Assembly: GCA_026004775.1 (NCBI GenBank)
Contig: BPJU01000006.1
Span: 186,001 to 250,000 of the forward strand
Length of the DNA: 64,000 nucleotides
Reading direction: 5' to 3'
Source: Pirellulaceae bacterium
GTDB taxonomy: Bacteria; Planctomycetota; Planctomycetia; Pirellulales; Pirellulaceae
Shown here: positions 1-10,400 of the stretch, piece by piece
Position numbering within the stretch: the first letter of the stretch is position 1
Layout of the letters: every line of letters starts with the position of its first letter
Made by a program: the position numbers and the translations under genes
The notes under the pieces: model-generated
What the model saw: the letters and a program-made list of their open reading frames with translations, nothing else
Told to the model about the DNA's origin: nothing
The model's database searches: none

Positions 1-1
1 G

Positions 2-496
2 GCCGCTTTGCGCGCCTATCTGGATGCCGGCAAACCGGTGGTCGCCATCCGCACCAGCAGCCACGCATTTTCGTTACGAGGTGCGTCACCGCCTGAGGGA
101 CATGTCACCTGGGAAACTTGGGATCCGGAGATCTTGGGAGGTAATTACACCGGACATTATCCGGCCGGTCCGGTCACCTCGATCCAATCGGCCCCCGAAG
201 CTTCCGGTCATCCGATTCTGGAAGGAGTCGATGTCGAAGCGCTGGTGGGCCGCGGCTCGCTCTATAAGGTTCGTCCGCTTCGCCCGGGCACCGTGCCTTT
301 ATTGCTCGGGACTATTCACGTCGAAGGGATGGCGGTGGAGCCGGAGCCGGTGGCGTGGACATATTTGACCCCGGCCGGCGGAAGAGTTTTTTACACATCA
401 TTGGGACACGAAGGAGATTTCACACAACCGGCCTTTCGCCTTTTGCTGGCCAATGCCGTTCGATGGGCGGCAGGGCGGATAGCCTATCAACATTGA
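2..496 (+). CDS. ThuA-like domain protein, 3' part only
   Basis: The reading frame is already open at the left edge, so this is the C-terminal ~164 residues of a longer protein. The pattern GRVFYTSLGHEGDF near the C-terminus, followed by a segment ending NAVRWAAG, is typical of ThuA-like proteins (trehalose utilisation family, class I amidotransferase-like fold). Planctomycetes encode many of these, often fused to or next to sugar-related genes. The exact reaction is unknown for most members. The gene stops with TGA 80 bases before the next gene on the same strand. The TTG near position 8 is internal and should not be read as the start. Confidence 0.8.
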   Translation, partial: AALRAYLDAGKPVVAIRTSSHAFSLRGASPPEGHVTWETWDPEILGGNYTGHYPAGPVTSIQSAPEASGHPILEGVDVEALVGRGSLYKVRPLRPGTVPLLLGTIHVEGMAVEPEPVAWTYLTPAGGRVFYTSLGHEGDFTQPAFRLLLANAVRWAAGRIAYQH

Positions 497-576
497 CCGG
501 ACGGAAAGTCAGGCCAAAGGCGATCGTACGCGGTACAAGAATGGCGATCCGGCCTTTGATACTTAGGGGCAGAATC

Positions 577-1482
577 ATGCACGTAGCAATCACCGGCGGT
601 TACGGGCTGGTTGGACGGGCACTCCAGCAGCAACTCCGGCAAGCAGGGCATACTGTTTCCATTATTACGCGGCACCCGCGTTCCGAGCAGGATATTCCGT
701 GGAATCCGGAAGAGAGTTTCTTGCCGATCGAGCGTCTGGCTTCGGTCGAGGTCGTATTTCACCTGGCGGGCGAAAATATCGCATCGGGCCGCTGGAACGC
801 CGCAACTCAGGCGCGGATTCGGGACAGCCGGGTCCGCGGCACGCAACTCATAAGCTCCACAGTCGCTCAATTAGGCTCTGCTCCCGCCTTGATCTGTGCG
901 TCGGCCATCGGTTATTACGGGGACAGAGGGGATGCGTGGTTAGATGAGGCGGCCGGGCCGGGTGAAGGATTCCTGGCCGATGTCTGCCGGCAATGGGAAC
1001 AGGCGGCCGAACCGGCACGGCTGGCCGGGCTGCGCGTGGTGCATATGCGGATCGGCGTGGTGCTCGCCATCGAAGGCGGAGCACTTGCCAAAATGCTCCT
1101 GCCCTTCCGGCTGGGTCTGGGAGGACGCATCGGCAGCGGGCGGCAATACTGGAGCTGGATCGAATTGTCCGATTTGGCGGCCATGATGGTGTTTGTGATG
1201 GAGCACGCGGAGCTTTCCGGACCCGTCAACGCCGTGGCACCTCAGCCGGTTACCAACCAGGAATTCACACGCACTTTGGCTCGAGTGCTTCGCCGACCTG
1301 CCTTCCTGCCGATGCCGGCCTGGGCGGCACGCCTGGCACTGGGCAAGATGGCCGACGAACTCCTGCTGGCCAGTACGCGCGTCTCCCCTGCCAAAATCCG
1401 GGCGGCCGGGTATGCTTTTCGTTTTGAACAGCTCGAGCCGGCCCTGCGCCATGTATTGGGCCGCCCAGCCCCGGCAGAATAG
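577..1482 (+). CDS. TIGR01777-type NAD-dependent epimerase/dehydratase family protein
   Basis: A 301-residue protein beginning MHVAITGGYGLVGRAL, a glycine-rich Rossmann NAD(P)-binding motif at the very N-terminus, so the ATG at 577 is preferred over the longer open frame upstream. Further family marks are HLAGENI (about residue 67), SAIGYYG (about 110) and a C-terminal stretch with NAVAPQPVTNQEF, all characteristic of the YfcH/SDR39U1 group of extended short-chain dehydrogenases. The biochemical substrate of this group is not well defined. It is probably cytoplasmic, with no signal peptide or membrane segment. It lies 62 bases upstream of the oxidase gene on the same strand. Confidence 0.9.
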   Translation: MHVAITGGYGLVGRALQQQLRQAGHTVSIITRHPRSEQDIPWNPEESFLPIERLASVEVVFHLAGENIASGRWNAATQARIRDSRVRGTQLISSTVAQLGSAPALICASAIGYYGDRGDAWLDEAAGPGEGFLADVCRQWEQAAEPARLAGLRVVHMRIGVVLAIEGGALAKMLLPFRLGLGGRIGSGRQYWSWIELSDLAAMMVFVMEHAELSGPVNAVAPQPVTNQEFTRTLARVLRRPAFLPMPAWAARLALGKMADELLLASTRVSPAKIRAAGYAFRFEQLEPALRHVLGRPAPAE

Positions 1483-1544
1483 GGTATGCTGCCGTTGTGG
1501 ATGCCTGAGCGATCGTGGCCGATTTGGTTGTGTGAGTCTGCGCT

Positions 1545-2756
1545 GTGAACATACCGACCAACCGGAAAATAGTGATCATCGGCGGTGGCATCGTGGGATT
1601 GGCCACCGCCTACCAGATTACGAACCGCTTGCCGAACCTGGTGCCAATTGTTTTGGAAAAAGAACCCGATGTGGGTATGCACCAATCGGGCCACAACTCA
1701 GGAGTACTTCACTCCGGAATCTACTATAAACCGGGGTCATTGAAAGCCACCAATTGCCGCGAAGGCAAGCGGATGATGGAACAATTCTGTCAGGAAAACG
1801 GCGTGCCGTATGAGATCTGCGGCAAGGTGATTGTGGCCGTCGACGACGAAGAGGTACCGCGGTTGAAAACGATTTTCGAGCGCGGGCAGCAAAATGGTGT
1901 CGTCTGTCGATGGATTGGGCCGGACGAGCTTCGCGAGTTGGAGCCGCACGCCAGCGGCGTTCAGGCGATCCACGTTCCAGAGGCGGGAATCGCTGACTTT
2001 CACGGTGTGTGCCGTGAGCTGCGGCGGCTTGTGGAACAGCGCGGCGGTACCATAGAACTCAACCAGCGCGTTACCCAAATCCAACGACGTGCGGATGCCA
2101 TCGTCATACGTACCCGCAACGGCCGCGAATACGCCGGACGGTTTCTCATCAATTGCGCAGGGCTTTACAGCGATCGCGTCGCTCGCCTGGCGGGAGATCC
2201 GCCACCGGTTCAGATCGTCCCTTTCCGCGGTGAATACTATGAATTGCACCCGGATGCCCGGCATCTGGTGAAGAATCTCATCTACCCGGTCCCCAACCCG
2301 CAATTTCCGTTCCTGGGTGTGCACTTTACGAGAATGGTGGATGGGACGGTCGAGTGCGGGCCGAATGCGGTGTGGGCGTGGGCACGCGAGGGCTATTCCA
2401 AGACAAGACTCAATTTGCGCGACATGTTCGAGGATCTACGCTACGCGGGTTTTCGCCGATTGTGTGCCCGATATTGGCGCGAAGGATGGGAAGAGCTGCG
2501 CCGGTCATTCAGCAAGCGGTTGTTTCATGCAGCCCTGCAACGGCTGGTTCCGGAACTGCGGATCGATCAATTGGTACCGGGCCGCAGCGGCGTACGCGCC
2601 CAAGCTGTCTCGCCCGACGGATCGCTGGTGGATGATTTTCTGATTGTCGATGCCGAGCGGGCGATGCACGTCTGCAATGCCCCTTCTCCGGCCGCCACCA
2701 GCTCGCTGCGCATCGGGCTGACGATCGTCGAACGGCTGGAAAAACGGCTCGCTTAG
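1545..2756 (+). CDS. lhgO: L-2-hydroxyglutarate oxidase
   Basis: A 403-residue FAD-dependent oxidoreductase of the DAO superfamily. Residues ~8-22 hold the dinucleotide-binding motif IIGGGIVGLATAY, and the segment HQSGHNSGVLHSGIYY around residues 46-62 is a hallmark of LhgO/L2HGDH. The family oxidises L-2-hydroxyglutarate to 2-oxoglutarate, usually passing electrons to the quinone pool, and repairs a side product of central metabolism. Length matches the family (about 400 aa). The start is a GTG at 1545, just before the FAD motif; the upstream Shine-Dalgarno is weak. The GTG start and family assignment agree with each other. It could also be annotated as a generic FAD-dependent oxidoreductase. 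Confidence 0.9.
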   Translation: MNIPTNRKIVIIGGGIVGLATAYQITNRLPNLVPIVLEKEPDVGMHQSGHNSGVLHSGIYYKPGSLKATNCREGKRMMEQFCQENGVPYEICGKVIVAVDDEEVPRLKTIFERGQQNGVVCRWIGPDELRELEPHASGVQAIHVPEAGIADFHGVCRELRRLVEQRGGTIELNQRVTQIQRRADAIVIRTRNGREYAGRFLINCAGLYSDRVARLAGDPPPVQIVPFRGEYYELHPDARHLVKNLIYPVPNPQFPFLGVHFTRMVDGTVECGPNAVWAWAREGYSKTRLNLRDMFEDLRYAGFRRLCARYWREGWEELRRSFSKRLFHAALQRLVPELRIDQLVPGRSGVRAQAVSPDGSLVDDFLIVDAERAMHVCNAPSPAATSSLRIGLTIVERLEKRLA

Positions 2757-2966
2757 CCATCGGAACCAAACACCGAACCAACCGCCGACCACGCCCAACG
2801 GTTCTTTTCGGATCGCGGCCGCCGGAGATTGTAGAGTGCATCGGCCGTGCCTTCGGCTACCAACCGTGCCACTCGCCAAGCAATGCCCGCCATTGGCTGA
2901 TGCCGGCAGCGACCCATCTTTCCAGGTGCATCCCCAGGCCAGACCAGGTCGCAAATGGAAACCGTG

Positions 2967-4313
2967 CTACCCGATCAGTTCCGGCAACGGCTGGACTCCT
3001 GGTTCGACCAGGTACTGCGGGCGCCCACGAAAATCGAACAAACGCCGGCTTTCCAGACGAACTCCCAGGTTGTGGTAAAGCGTGGCAAAGACCTCCTGAA
3101 ATGTCACTGGACGTTCGACGGGCTCGCCGGCCCAGCGATCGGTCTGTCCGATGACCTGGCCGGTACGCATACCGCCGCCGGCCAATAAAGCGCACGACAC
3201 GCGGGGCCAATGGTCCCGCCCAGCATCCTTGTTGATTTTCGGCGTACGCCCGAATTCACCCCACGCAATCACCGTCACGTCGCCGGCCAAGCCACGCTCA
3301 TGCAGGTCTTCCACAAGCGCAGCCATTGCCCGATCGAAAATGGGGAACTCTTCGGCCGCTGCCCGGAAATTGTTGCCGTGCCAGTCCCAGAAGCTGTAAT
3401 TGATCGTCACCACCCGCACTCCGGCTTCCACCAACCGGCGGGCCACCAAGAAATTCTGAGGCACTCGCGGAGCACCGTCTCCTTTCGGTTTGGTTTCGTC
3501 GCCGGTGCCATACCGTTCCCGCACCCGCGGGTCTTCGCGGGAAATATCCAGGGCTTCAAAAAGGTCGGACGAGGTGAGAATCCCCATCGCTCGTTCCGTA
3601 AAAACGTCCAGACCTTCCATTTTGCCCGAGTTGTCCCAATCGCGCCGAAAACGGTCGAATGCCGACAGCAACTGCCGTCGGTCCGCCAAGCGATCCGTGG
3701 TGATGCCGTTCAATACCAGGTCGCCTCTACCCGGCCCTGTGGGGCGGAACGATGAGTGGCCCACTCCCAGGAACCCCGGGGAAGGCTCGTTGTACGGTCG
3801 ATGCTGGGTGGTGTAGCAGAGGCTGACGAAAGGCGGCACGCCGGGCCGCGTCGGGCCGAGGAAATACGAGGCTGCGGAGCCGAAATGGGGCCAGCCGCCA
3901 GCCGGTGCGGGATTCTCGTGATGCCCAGTCATGCATTGATACGAGTAGTGAGCGTCACGGGCTCCAACCAGCGTGCGGATCGCCACCAGTTTGTCCATGT
4001 GTTGGGCCAGCCGCGGCAAGTGCTCACAAATCCGGATCCCCGGTACCGAAGTCTCGATGGGAACGAACGGCCCGCGTATTTCCTGTGGCGCTTCCGGTTT
4101 TAAATCATACAGATCTTGATGCGGTGGACCACCGCAAAGATAGATCATAATCACCGATTTGTGACGCCCCGAACTGCCCGACGCAGCTTCTGCCCGAAGC
4201 AACTCCGGCAAACTCAATCCCCCCAGCGCAAGCCCACCGATCTTCAGAAAAGACCGCCGCGACATCCCGTCACAAAACCGCCTTCGGTCCGGCGGTCCCC
4301 AAATCGTCAACAT
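2967..4313 (-). CDS. DUF1501 protein with Tat-type signal
   Basis: A 448-residue protein of the planctomycete DUF1501 family (alkaline-phosphatase/sulfatase-like fold). The N-terminus contains MSRRSFLKIGGLALGG, a good twin-arginine signal, so export in folded form is expected. Family motifs seen are LCGGPPHQDLYDLKP, GEFGRTPKIN and GRDHWP near the C-terminus. It belongs to the same sub-type as the protein at 40688-42082 (both begin ML-I-GP and carry the GGPPxxE/D motif), not to the other three DUF1501 proteins here. Enzymatic activity of DUF1501 proteins is not established. It lies 189 bases downstream of the pectate-lyase-like gene and may belong to that transcript or have its own promoter. 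Confidence 0.9.
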   Translation of the reverse strand: MLTIWGPPDRRRFCDGMSRRSFLKIGGLALGGLSLPELLRAEAASGSSGRHKSVIMIYLCGGPPHQDLYDLKPEAPQEIRGPFVPIETSVPGIRICEHLPRLAQHMDKLVAIRTLVGARDAHYSYQCMTGHHENPAPAGGWPHFGSAASYFLGPTRPGVPPFVSLCYTTQHRPYNEPSPGFLGVGHSSFRPTGPGRGDLVLNGITTDRLADRRQLLSAFDRFRRDWDNSGKMEGLDVFTERAMGILTSSDLFEALDISREDPRVRERYGTGDETKPKGDGAPRVPQNFLVARRLVEAGVRVVTINYSFWDWHGNNFRAAAEEFPIFDRAMAALVEDLHERGLAGDVTVIAWGEFGRTPKINKDAGRDHWPRVSCALLAGGGMRTGQVIGQTDRWAGEPVERPVTFQEVFATLYHNLGVRLESRRLFDFRGRPQYLVEPGVQPLPELIG

Positions 4314-4369
4314 CGCCTCGGCTCCTGAAAGGACACTATCGATTTCGGGTAACTCAAGATCAACGGCAG

Positions 4370-4375
4370 ATTATA
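4370..4375 (-). promoter_or_regulatory. Possible -10 box for the DUF1501 gene
   Basis: On the minus strand these bases read TATAAT in an otherwise GC-rich gap, 56 bases before the DUF1501 start at 4313. No convincing -35 hexamer lies 16-18 bases upstream, so this is only a possible promoter element. Confidence 0.3.
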
Positions 4376-4502
4376 TCAGCAATCATTGATACAAATCCAG
4401 CGGCAAAACCTTTTCGTTGGGTACGGCACTGCGGCACGCCCTTCTCGCCCAGGCAACACCAGGCCGTTCCATTTTCCATTTCGTTCGCGACCGCCACGGG
4501 TG

Positions 4503-6011
4503 TTAGTCTTTCGCTGCCGGCGCGCCTGCTGCCAGGAATCGTGCCAATATGTCGAGGTTTCGAATAAACGTCTGCGAAGAAATGATCGTTTGCGTGGTAT
4601 CGTCTGCCCCATGGTAGCGAAGCCGGCCGTTTTCCACCCACGCCCCCCGCTCATCCAGCGCGCCTATCACGCGCCGCACGCTGTCATCGGAAGGCTGCGA
4701 CCGGCGCACCCGGCGACGGGCTAAGCGGCGCTCCTCTAATTGTGTGGCGGACAAGGAGACAAGCCTTTCATATTCCCGCCGTAGCGACTCGACGCCATTG
4801 GATACCTCGAACGCATAGTGTGTCGGCACATTGGAGGAGTCGTAAGTGAGTTGGTAGTTCCGGTCGAAAAAAAGAGGTCGGTTGGTTTTCAGTTCATAAA
4901 AGCGGGCCAGTCTTCCGTTGGGCAAAGTTGATCGAGCCAGGTAATCGAGCGCCTTGGGAATGGGCTCCAGAAAACGCTTGTCACCCGTCTCTTCGTATAA
5001 CCGCATCAACACGCGGATCACACCTTGCGACTCTCCGCCGGTGACCGCCGGCGGCTCGAACTTCCTGGCCCAGGTCGGATACATCTGGAAATCATACTGC
5101 TGGGCCCAAGCCGGCTGAGGCTCGGGCAATTGCGCCAGGATCAGGAACTGACCTGCCCCCAGAGCCGCCTGCCGGTAACCGGGGTTTGCGTAGATTTCGG
5201 CTGCCGCCAGCATCAGCTCGATCGTATCGGCTAGCGCGTTGTCATTGAGCGTGTAAAAGACCCAGTAGTCCTGCTTGACGAATTGACGCGACCACTGGTC
5301 GGGAAACCGCGCTGCGATGATCGGATAGCGTTCGGTGTCTTGTGCCGCCGGCTGGCGGAATCCTTGAGGCCACGCGCCGTTCGGGTATTGGGCTTTCAGG
5401 ATCGAATCCAGTGCAAACAGGGCAGCTTCGTGCAGGCGGGAGTCCCGGAATTGAAGTTGCTGGTCGAGTTGCATCAGGAAACGAGTTGCCGACTGGGAGA
5501 TATTGTCGTCGAGGGTGCTCCAATTGAAGGCGCGATCGGACGGCCGGCCGTCGACTCGATACGCATACCGCCGTCGTTCCTGAGGCGCGAACGTGATATG
5601 ATTCGTCCAACCACCACTCCAAAGTTGTCCCTTGATCAGACAATCCGCAGCATCTTGGGCTGCCTGTAAAAGCCGCGGTTCGCCCGTCAACCGATACGCT
5701 TCCAGATAAGCCAGACCCACCGCCGGCGTTCCGGGAGGCTGAACCCACACGGTTTCGGCATCGGCACGGCCTTCACCTTCGCGTTTCTGGAGGTCTTGGC
5801 TGTAGCGGTAGACATATCCCCCCTGCACCGCAACTTGCTCGTCAAAGAACGTCACCGCTCGCCGAAGAGCGACTCGTGCTTCCTGCACCAATCCGTCCTG
5901 GGTGGCAGCCAACGTTGTTCCAACGTACCACGCCCAGCAACCGATGGACCACGCCCCCAAGACTTTCACGAATTGTCGCAGTGACACACGCCGTTGCTTC
6001 CTGGTTCCCAT
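4503..6011 (-). CDS. Pectate lyase family protein (PL10-like), exported
   Basis: A 502-residue protein read from the ATG at 6011, four bases after the TGA of the upstream DUF1501 gene; the longer frame from 6047 would overlap that gene. The N-terminus has basic residues, then a hydrophobic stretch ending in TLAA, consistent with a signal peptide. Repeated alpha/alpha-barrel-like motifs such as YPNGAWPQGF, DDNISQSATRFL and LNDNALADTIELM match the pectic acid lyase family (PF09492, PL10). Members cleave polygalacturonate by beta-elimination, though planctomycete homologues have not been widely tested. Tight coupling to the cytochrome/DUF1501 genes ties that module to polysaccharide handling. 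I could not confirm the catalytic arginine by eye. Confidence 0.8.
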   Translation of the reverse strand: MGTRKQRRVSLRQFVKVLGAWSIGCWAWYVGTTLAATQDGLVQEARVALRRAVTFFDEQVAVQGGYVYRYSQDLQKREGEGRADAETVWVQPPGTPAVGLAYLEAYRLTGEPRLLQAAQDAADCLIKGQLWSGGWTNHITFAPQERRRYAYRVDGRPSDRAFNWSTLDDNISQSATRFLMQLDQQLQFRDSRLHEAALFALDSILKAQYPNGAWPQGFRQPAAQDTERYPIIAARFPDQWSRQFVKQDYWVFYTLNDNALADTIELMLAAAEIYANPGYRQAALGAGQFLILAQLPEPQPAWAQQYDFQMYPTWARKFEPPAVTGGESQGVIRVLMRLYEETGDKRFLEPIPKALDYLARSTLPNGRLARFYELKTNRPLFFDRNYQLTYDSSNVPTHYAFEVSNGVESLRREYERLVSLSATQLEERRLARRRVRRSQPSDDSVRRVIGALDERGAWVENGRLRYHGADDTTQTIISSQTFIRNLDILARFLAAGAPAAKD

Positions 6012-6015
6012 CGGT

Positions 6016-7455
6016 TCAAGCCAACAGCTCATGGACAACGCGGCCATGGACGTCCGTGAGCCGAAAATCCCGTCCCTGGAATCGGAACGTCAGCTTTTCA
6101 TGATCGAAGCCGAGCAGATAGAGAATCGTCGCTTGAAGGTCATGCACATGCACCGGATTCTCCACGATACGGAAGCCCAGTTCGTCCGTGGCTCCGTACG
6201 TGAAGCCTCCCTTCACACCTCCGCCGGCCATCCACACCGTGAAACAATCCGGATAGTGATCTCGTCCCAGTACGCTTCCTCCGGAGGTGCGTCCTTCGCG
6301 GAACGGCGTGCGCCCAAATTCACCGCTACAAATCACCAGAGTCTCTTCCAGCAAACCGCGGCGTTTCAGATCGCGGATCAGAGCCGCGGCCGGCTTGTCC
6401 ATCGTAGCGCACTTCCTGGTCAATCCATCACGAATGTCTTCGTTGGGATTCGTACCATGAAAATCCCAGCCCCAGTCAAAAAGTTGCACATATCGGACAC
6501 CGCTTTCGATCAGTCGCCGAGCCAGCAGGCAGTTGTTGGCAAAGCTCGACGCGCCCGGCTGGGCACCATATTCATCCAGGATCCATTGCGGTTCGCGGGA
6601 AATATCCATCACTTCCGGCACAGCCACCTGCATGCGGAAAGCCAGTTCATATTGCGCAATGCGCGTCCAGGTTTCCGGATGGCCCCACTGTTGGGCCTGG
6701 GTGGTGTTCAGGTCACGCAGCGCATCGAGCGCCATCCGGCGCAGTTGTCGATCCATCCCCGGCGGATCGGAAACGTACAGCACCGGGTCACCACTCGAGC
6801 GGCACTGGACGCCTTGGTACACCGACGGCAAGAAACCGCTTCCAAACGAATTGCGGCCTCCGTTGGGCTGCACGCCGCTGGAAATCAACACCACGAATCC
6901 GGGTAGGTTTTCGTTCTCGGTGCCCAGACCATACGTAACCCAGGCACCCAGCGAGGGACGTCCGGGACGCGGCGAGCCGGTATACAACAGCAGTTCGGCC
7001 GGGGCGTGATTGAATTGGTCCGTATACATCGAACGGATCACACACAGCTCGTCGGCCACTCCGTGCAAATGCGGTATGGCATCCGACATCCAGATGCCGC
7101 CTTGCCCGTACTGTGCGAACTTGCGCGGCGTGCCCAGCAGCGTCGGCGTACCGGAGGTGAACGCAAACCGCTTGCCCCGCAGATACTCTTCCGGACAAGG
7201 CTGGCCGTGGCGCTTCACGAGTTCCGGCTTGTAATCGAAAAGATCCAGATGAGGGGGCGAGCCGGTCAAGTGCAAGAAAACCACGCGACGTGCTCGCGGC
7301 CGAAAATGAGGCGGGCGCGGCGCCAGCGGATTGGACTGCCAGGCTTGCCCGGCATGGGTCATGGTTTGCAAGGCAATGGCCCCCAAACCCAGTGTGCCTC
7401 CCAGCACAAAGTGCCGCCGAGTCTGATACGCCAGTTGCTGCCATCGTCCGTCCAT
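6016..7455 (-). CDS. DUF1501 protein (module A)
   Basis: A 479-residue DUF1501 protein. The N-terminal TRRHFVLGGTLGLG followed by a hydrophobic segment is a twin-arginine-like signal. The mature part starts with NPLAPRPPHF and contains LTGSPPHLDLFDYKP, SMYTDQFNHAPAE, GEFGRTPFREG and GRDHYPDCF, all shared with the proteins at 39155 and 45448. It lies 15 bases downstream of the cytochrome gene and 4 bases upstream of the pectate-lyase-like gene, so the three are almost certainly co-transcribed. The family resembles sulfatase/phosphatase-fold hydrolases, but no reaction has been proven. In planctomycetes such genes are very often paired with DUF1549/DUF1553 cytochromes. Confidence 0.92.
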   Translation of the reverse strand: MDGRWQQLAYQTRRHFVLGGTLGLGAIALQTMTHAGQAWQSNPLAPRPPHFRPRARRVVFLHLTGSPPHLDLFDYKPELVKRHGQPCPEEYLRGKRFAFTSGTPTLLGTPRKFAQYGQGGIWMSDAIPHLHGVADELCVIRSMYTDQFNHAPAELLLYTGSPRPGRPSLGAWVTYGLGTENENLPGFVVLISSGVQPNGGRNSFGSGFLPSVYQGVQCRSSGDPVLYVSDPPGMDRQLRRMALDALRDLNTTQAQQWGHPETWTRIAQYELAFRMQVAVPEVMDISREPQWILDEYGAQPGASSFANNCLLARRLIESGVRYVQLFDWGWDFHGTNPNEDIRDGLTRKCATMDKPAAALIRDLKRRGLLEETLVICSGEFGRTPFREGRTSGGSVLGRDHYPDCFTVWMAGGGVKGGFTYGATDELGFRIVENPVHVHDLQATILYLLGFDHEKLTFRFQGRDFRLTDVHGRVVHELLA

Positions 7456-7470
7456 CAGGTCAACCCTCGC

Positions 7471-10400
7471 TCACCGCTTCATCAAGAATTCGTCCAAATT
7501 CAACATCACGTTGGCCACTACCGTCCAAGCTGCCGCTTCCACCGGATCGGGCGGCGGAGCCGTTTCATTACCCGGAGTTCCTGCAAGTTGGACAGCCTGC
7601 TGCGGCTTTTGCGCCAGTTGTTCGCAGGCACTCTGGTACAACGCCACCAGTCGCTGCTGTTCTTCGGCCGACGGCCGCCGCCCCAAACATAACCGAAAAC
7701 CCCGCACGACTCGTTCCTCGGTCGACGAAGCCTCTCGTAGCAACCGCCTGGCCAAGGCCTGGGCGGCTTCCACATAGACCGGATCATTCAGCGTCACCAG
7801 CGCCTGGAGGGGCGTATTGGTTCGGTCACGCCGCAGCGTACAGACCTCCCGATTCGGCGCGTCGAACGTCACCATCGAGGGGTAAGGGTTCGAGCGTCGC
7901 CACATGGTATAGATGCCGCGGCGATAACGGTCTTCACCGCTGCTGGGTTGCCAGTCGATACCACTGCCGAATGCCGCGTTGACTCCCAGCTTCGGCTGGA
8001 ACGGGCGCACCGGCTCGCCGTACATCTTGCGGCTCAGCAGTCCGGAAACCGCCAGCGCCTGGTCACGGATCTGTTCGGCAGTGAGCCGGAAGCGAGGACC
8101 ACGGGCCAACAGCCGGTTCTCCGGATCCCGTTCCAACAGCTCGGGGCTGACTCGCGACGACTGCCGATATGTGGCTGACGTGACCAACAAGCGCAAGAAC
8201 CGCTTGACGTCCCAGCCACTGTCAACCAGTTCGGCCGCCAGCCAATCCAACAATTCCGGATGGCTCGGCAGCTCACCCTGAGTGCCGAATTCTTCGGAGG
8301 TGCGTACCAGCCCGATACCGAATAGCTGCTCCCACAATCGATTGGCGGTGACGCGCGCCGTCAGCGGATTGCGGGGGTCCATTAGCCAGTGAGCGAGGTC
8401 CAGGCGTGTGGGCGGGTGATCCCACGAGCAGAAAGCAAAGACAGAAGGTACTCCCGGCTGCACCTCTTCACCCAAATCCAAGAAATTGCCGCGGCGCTGC
8501 ACGCGAGTCACCCGAAGCTGATTTTCAGGCAGCTCCCGCATGATCGGCACGGTCGTATGGGGCTTGAGTTCATTGAGCTGTTTCTGGAGTGATTCGACCT
8601 GCTGCCGCACCGGTGCCAGCAAAGGTGTGTTGGCCAAAAAATATTTGTCGATTGTTTCTTGCTGAGCTGCCGTGCGCTGCTGTCGATCGATACGCAACAC
8701 GCCGGCAACTGCCTCTGGCAACACCGCGGCTTCCGCCGAAAGCGGATCAGAGGTGAGCAAGACGCGGAATTTTCCCAGGAGGTGACCGGAAGGTTTCGGG
8801 GGGTGCTCGAGGCGCACCGTCAAGCGGCTCCCCGCCGGAATCTCCACCGGCCGTTCGGCAAAAAGAACCAAGCGGTGCGTACGGCCGGCCTGGGGAGCGA
8901 TCGCCCAGCCGGGATGTTTGTCGGACGGTGCGAGGACGCTCGCGGCCGGGAAGCCTTGTTGCTCAAAATCGGCACGAGCCCAGGCAAATCGAAGTGGCTC
9001 TCCTCCCCCCAACACATATTCCCGCTCGGCCCGTGGCGCCTTCGGTTCCACATGCTCCCATACCACCCGGCGCTGCTCGTCCAGCACCACCAGGCGAAAC
9101 CCATCCAAGCGCGATTGAAGGTTATTGTCGGTACGGTTCCAGATCACAATCCGCTCGATCGGGCCAGCGGAGGGCAACTGCACCTCCCACCACGGGTCGT
9201 CGGACTGGGCCGTATGGCTGGTCGATTGGGCTTCGTAATAGCGGCCGTCGGTGTTGCCGTCGATGGCACGCCGAGCTTCTCCCCCGAAGTCGGTGCTGCT
9301 CTGAGTGGCCTGGCCCTCCGGCGCGATGTTCCGGCCGTCACGGAACACTTGCACCTCGGCCAAAGAAAGGATCCGGCTCTTGCCCGGCAGCTCGATACGT
9401 ACGAAGCGCCCGTGCGGAACCTTTGGTTCTCCCGAATCGACGCGGGCCACGACGCGCGACAGCACGAAATTGCCGGATGCCCAGCCGGGACCGCCGCCGG
9501 GCAGGTCCGGATCCGCCAAAGCGTCGATCCGCAAAGCCGTACAGCTCACCGGTTGTTCGACACGAAACACGGCAGTCCACACATCGTGATCAGAGGCACT
9601 TGCGGCTCGAATCGTGCCGTCCTCGAAAAACTCAAATCGAATGCCAGACGACGAATCTACCGATTCGGGTTGCAGCACCTGCCACCGATCGGACTCCCGC
9701 ATCGCCTCTTCCCATTGCTGCTGGGCCGGCCGCAGTTCGTCGCTTACTCGATCCAGACGGGCGCGCAAAGAGTCAAGCTGCTGTTGCAAGCGAGCCTTGA
9801 GTTGCAACTGTTCGTCACTCCAAATTTCTAACACCGGACTCTCATCGCGCCGATCGGCATCCTGAGTATTGTTGAAAATGGCAAATAATTGAAAGTACTC
9901 TTTCTGACTGATTGGATCGTACTTGTGGTTGTGACATTGCGCGCAAGCAATCGTGGTAGCCATCCAGACGGATAATGTTGTATTAACACGATCCACCACG
10001 GCAACATTCCGGAACTCTTCGTCGCTGGTACCACCTTCGTTGTTGGTCATGGTGTTGCGATGCATGGCGGTGGCGATAAGCTGCTCCTCGGTTGGCTCTG
10101 GCAACAGATCGCCCGCCAGTTGCTCGAGCGTAAACCTGTCGAACGGCCGGTTGGCATTAAAGGCGCGGATCACATAGTCGCGATAGGCCCAAATCGTTCG
10201 AGGTGGGTCGTCCGCATAACCTGCCGAGTCGGCATAGCGTACCAAGTCCAGCCATAAGCGCCCCCAATGCTCCCCGAACGCCGGGGACGCCAGCAGCCGA
10301 TCCACAAGCTGGTCGTAAGCATCGGGACGTTGGTCGGCCAGGAAGATATCGATTTCCTCCGGTGCCGGCGGCAGGCCTGTCAGGTCCAGATAGACGCGCC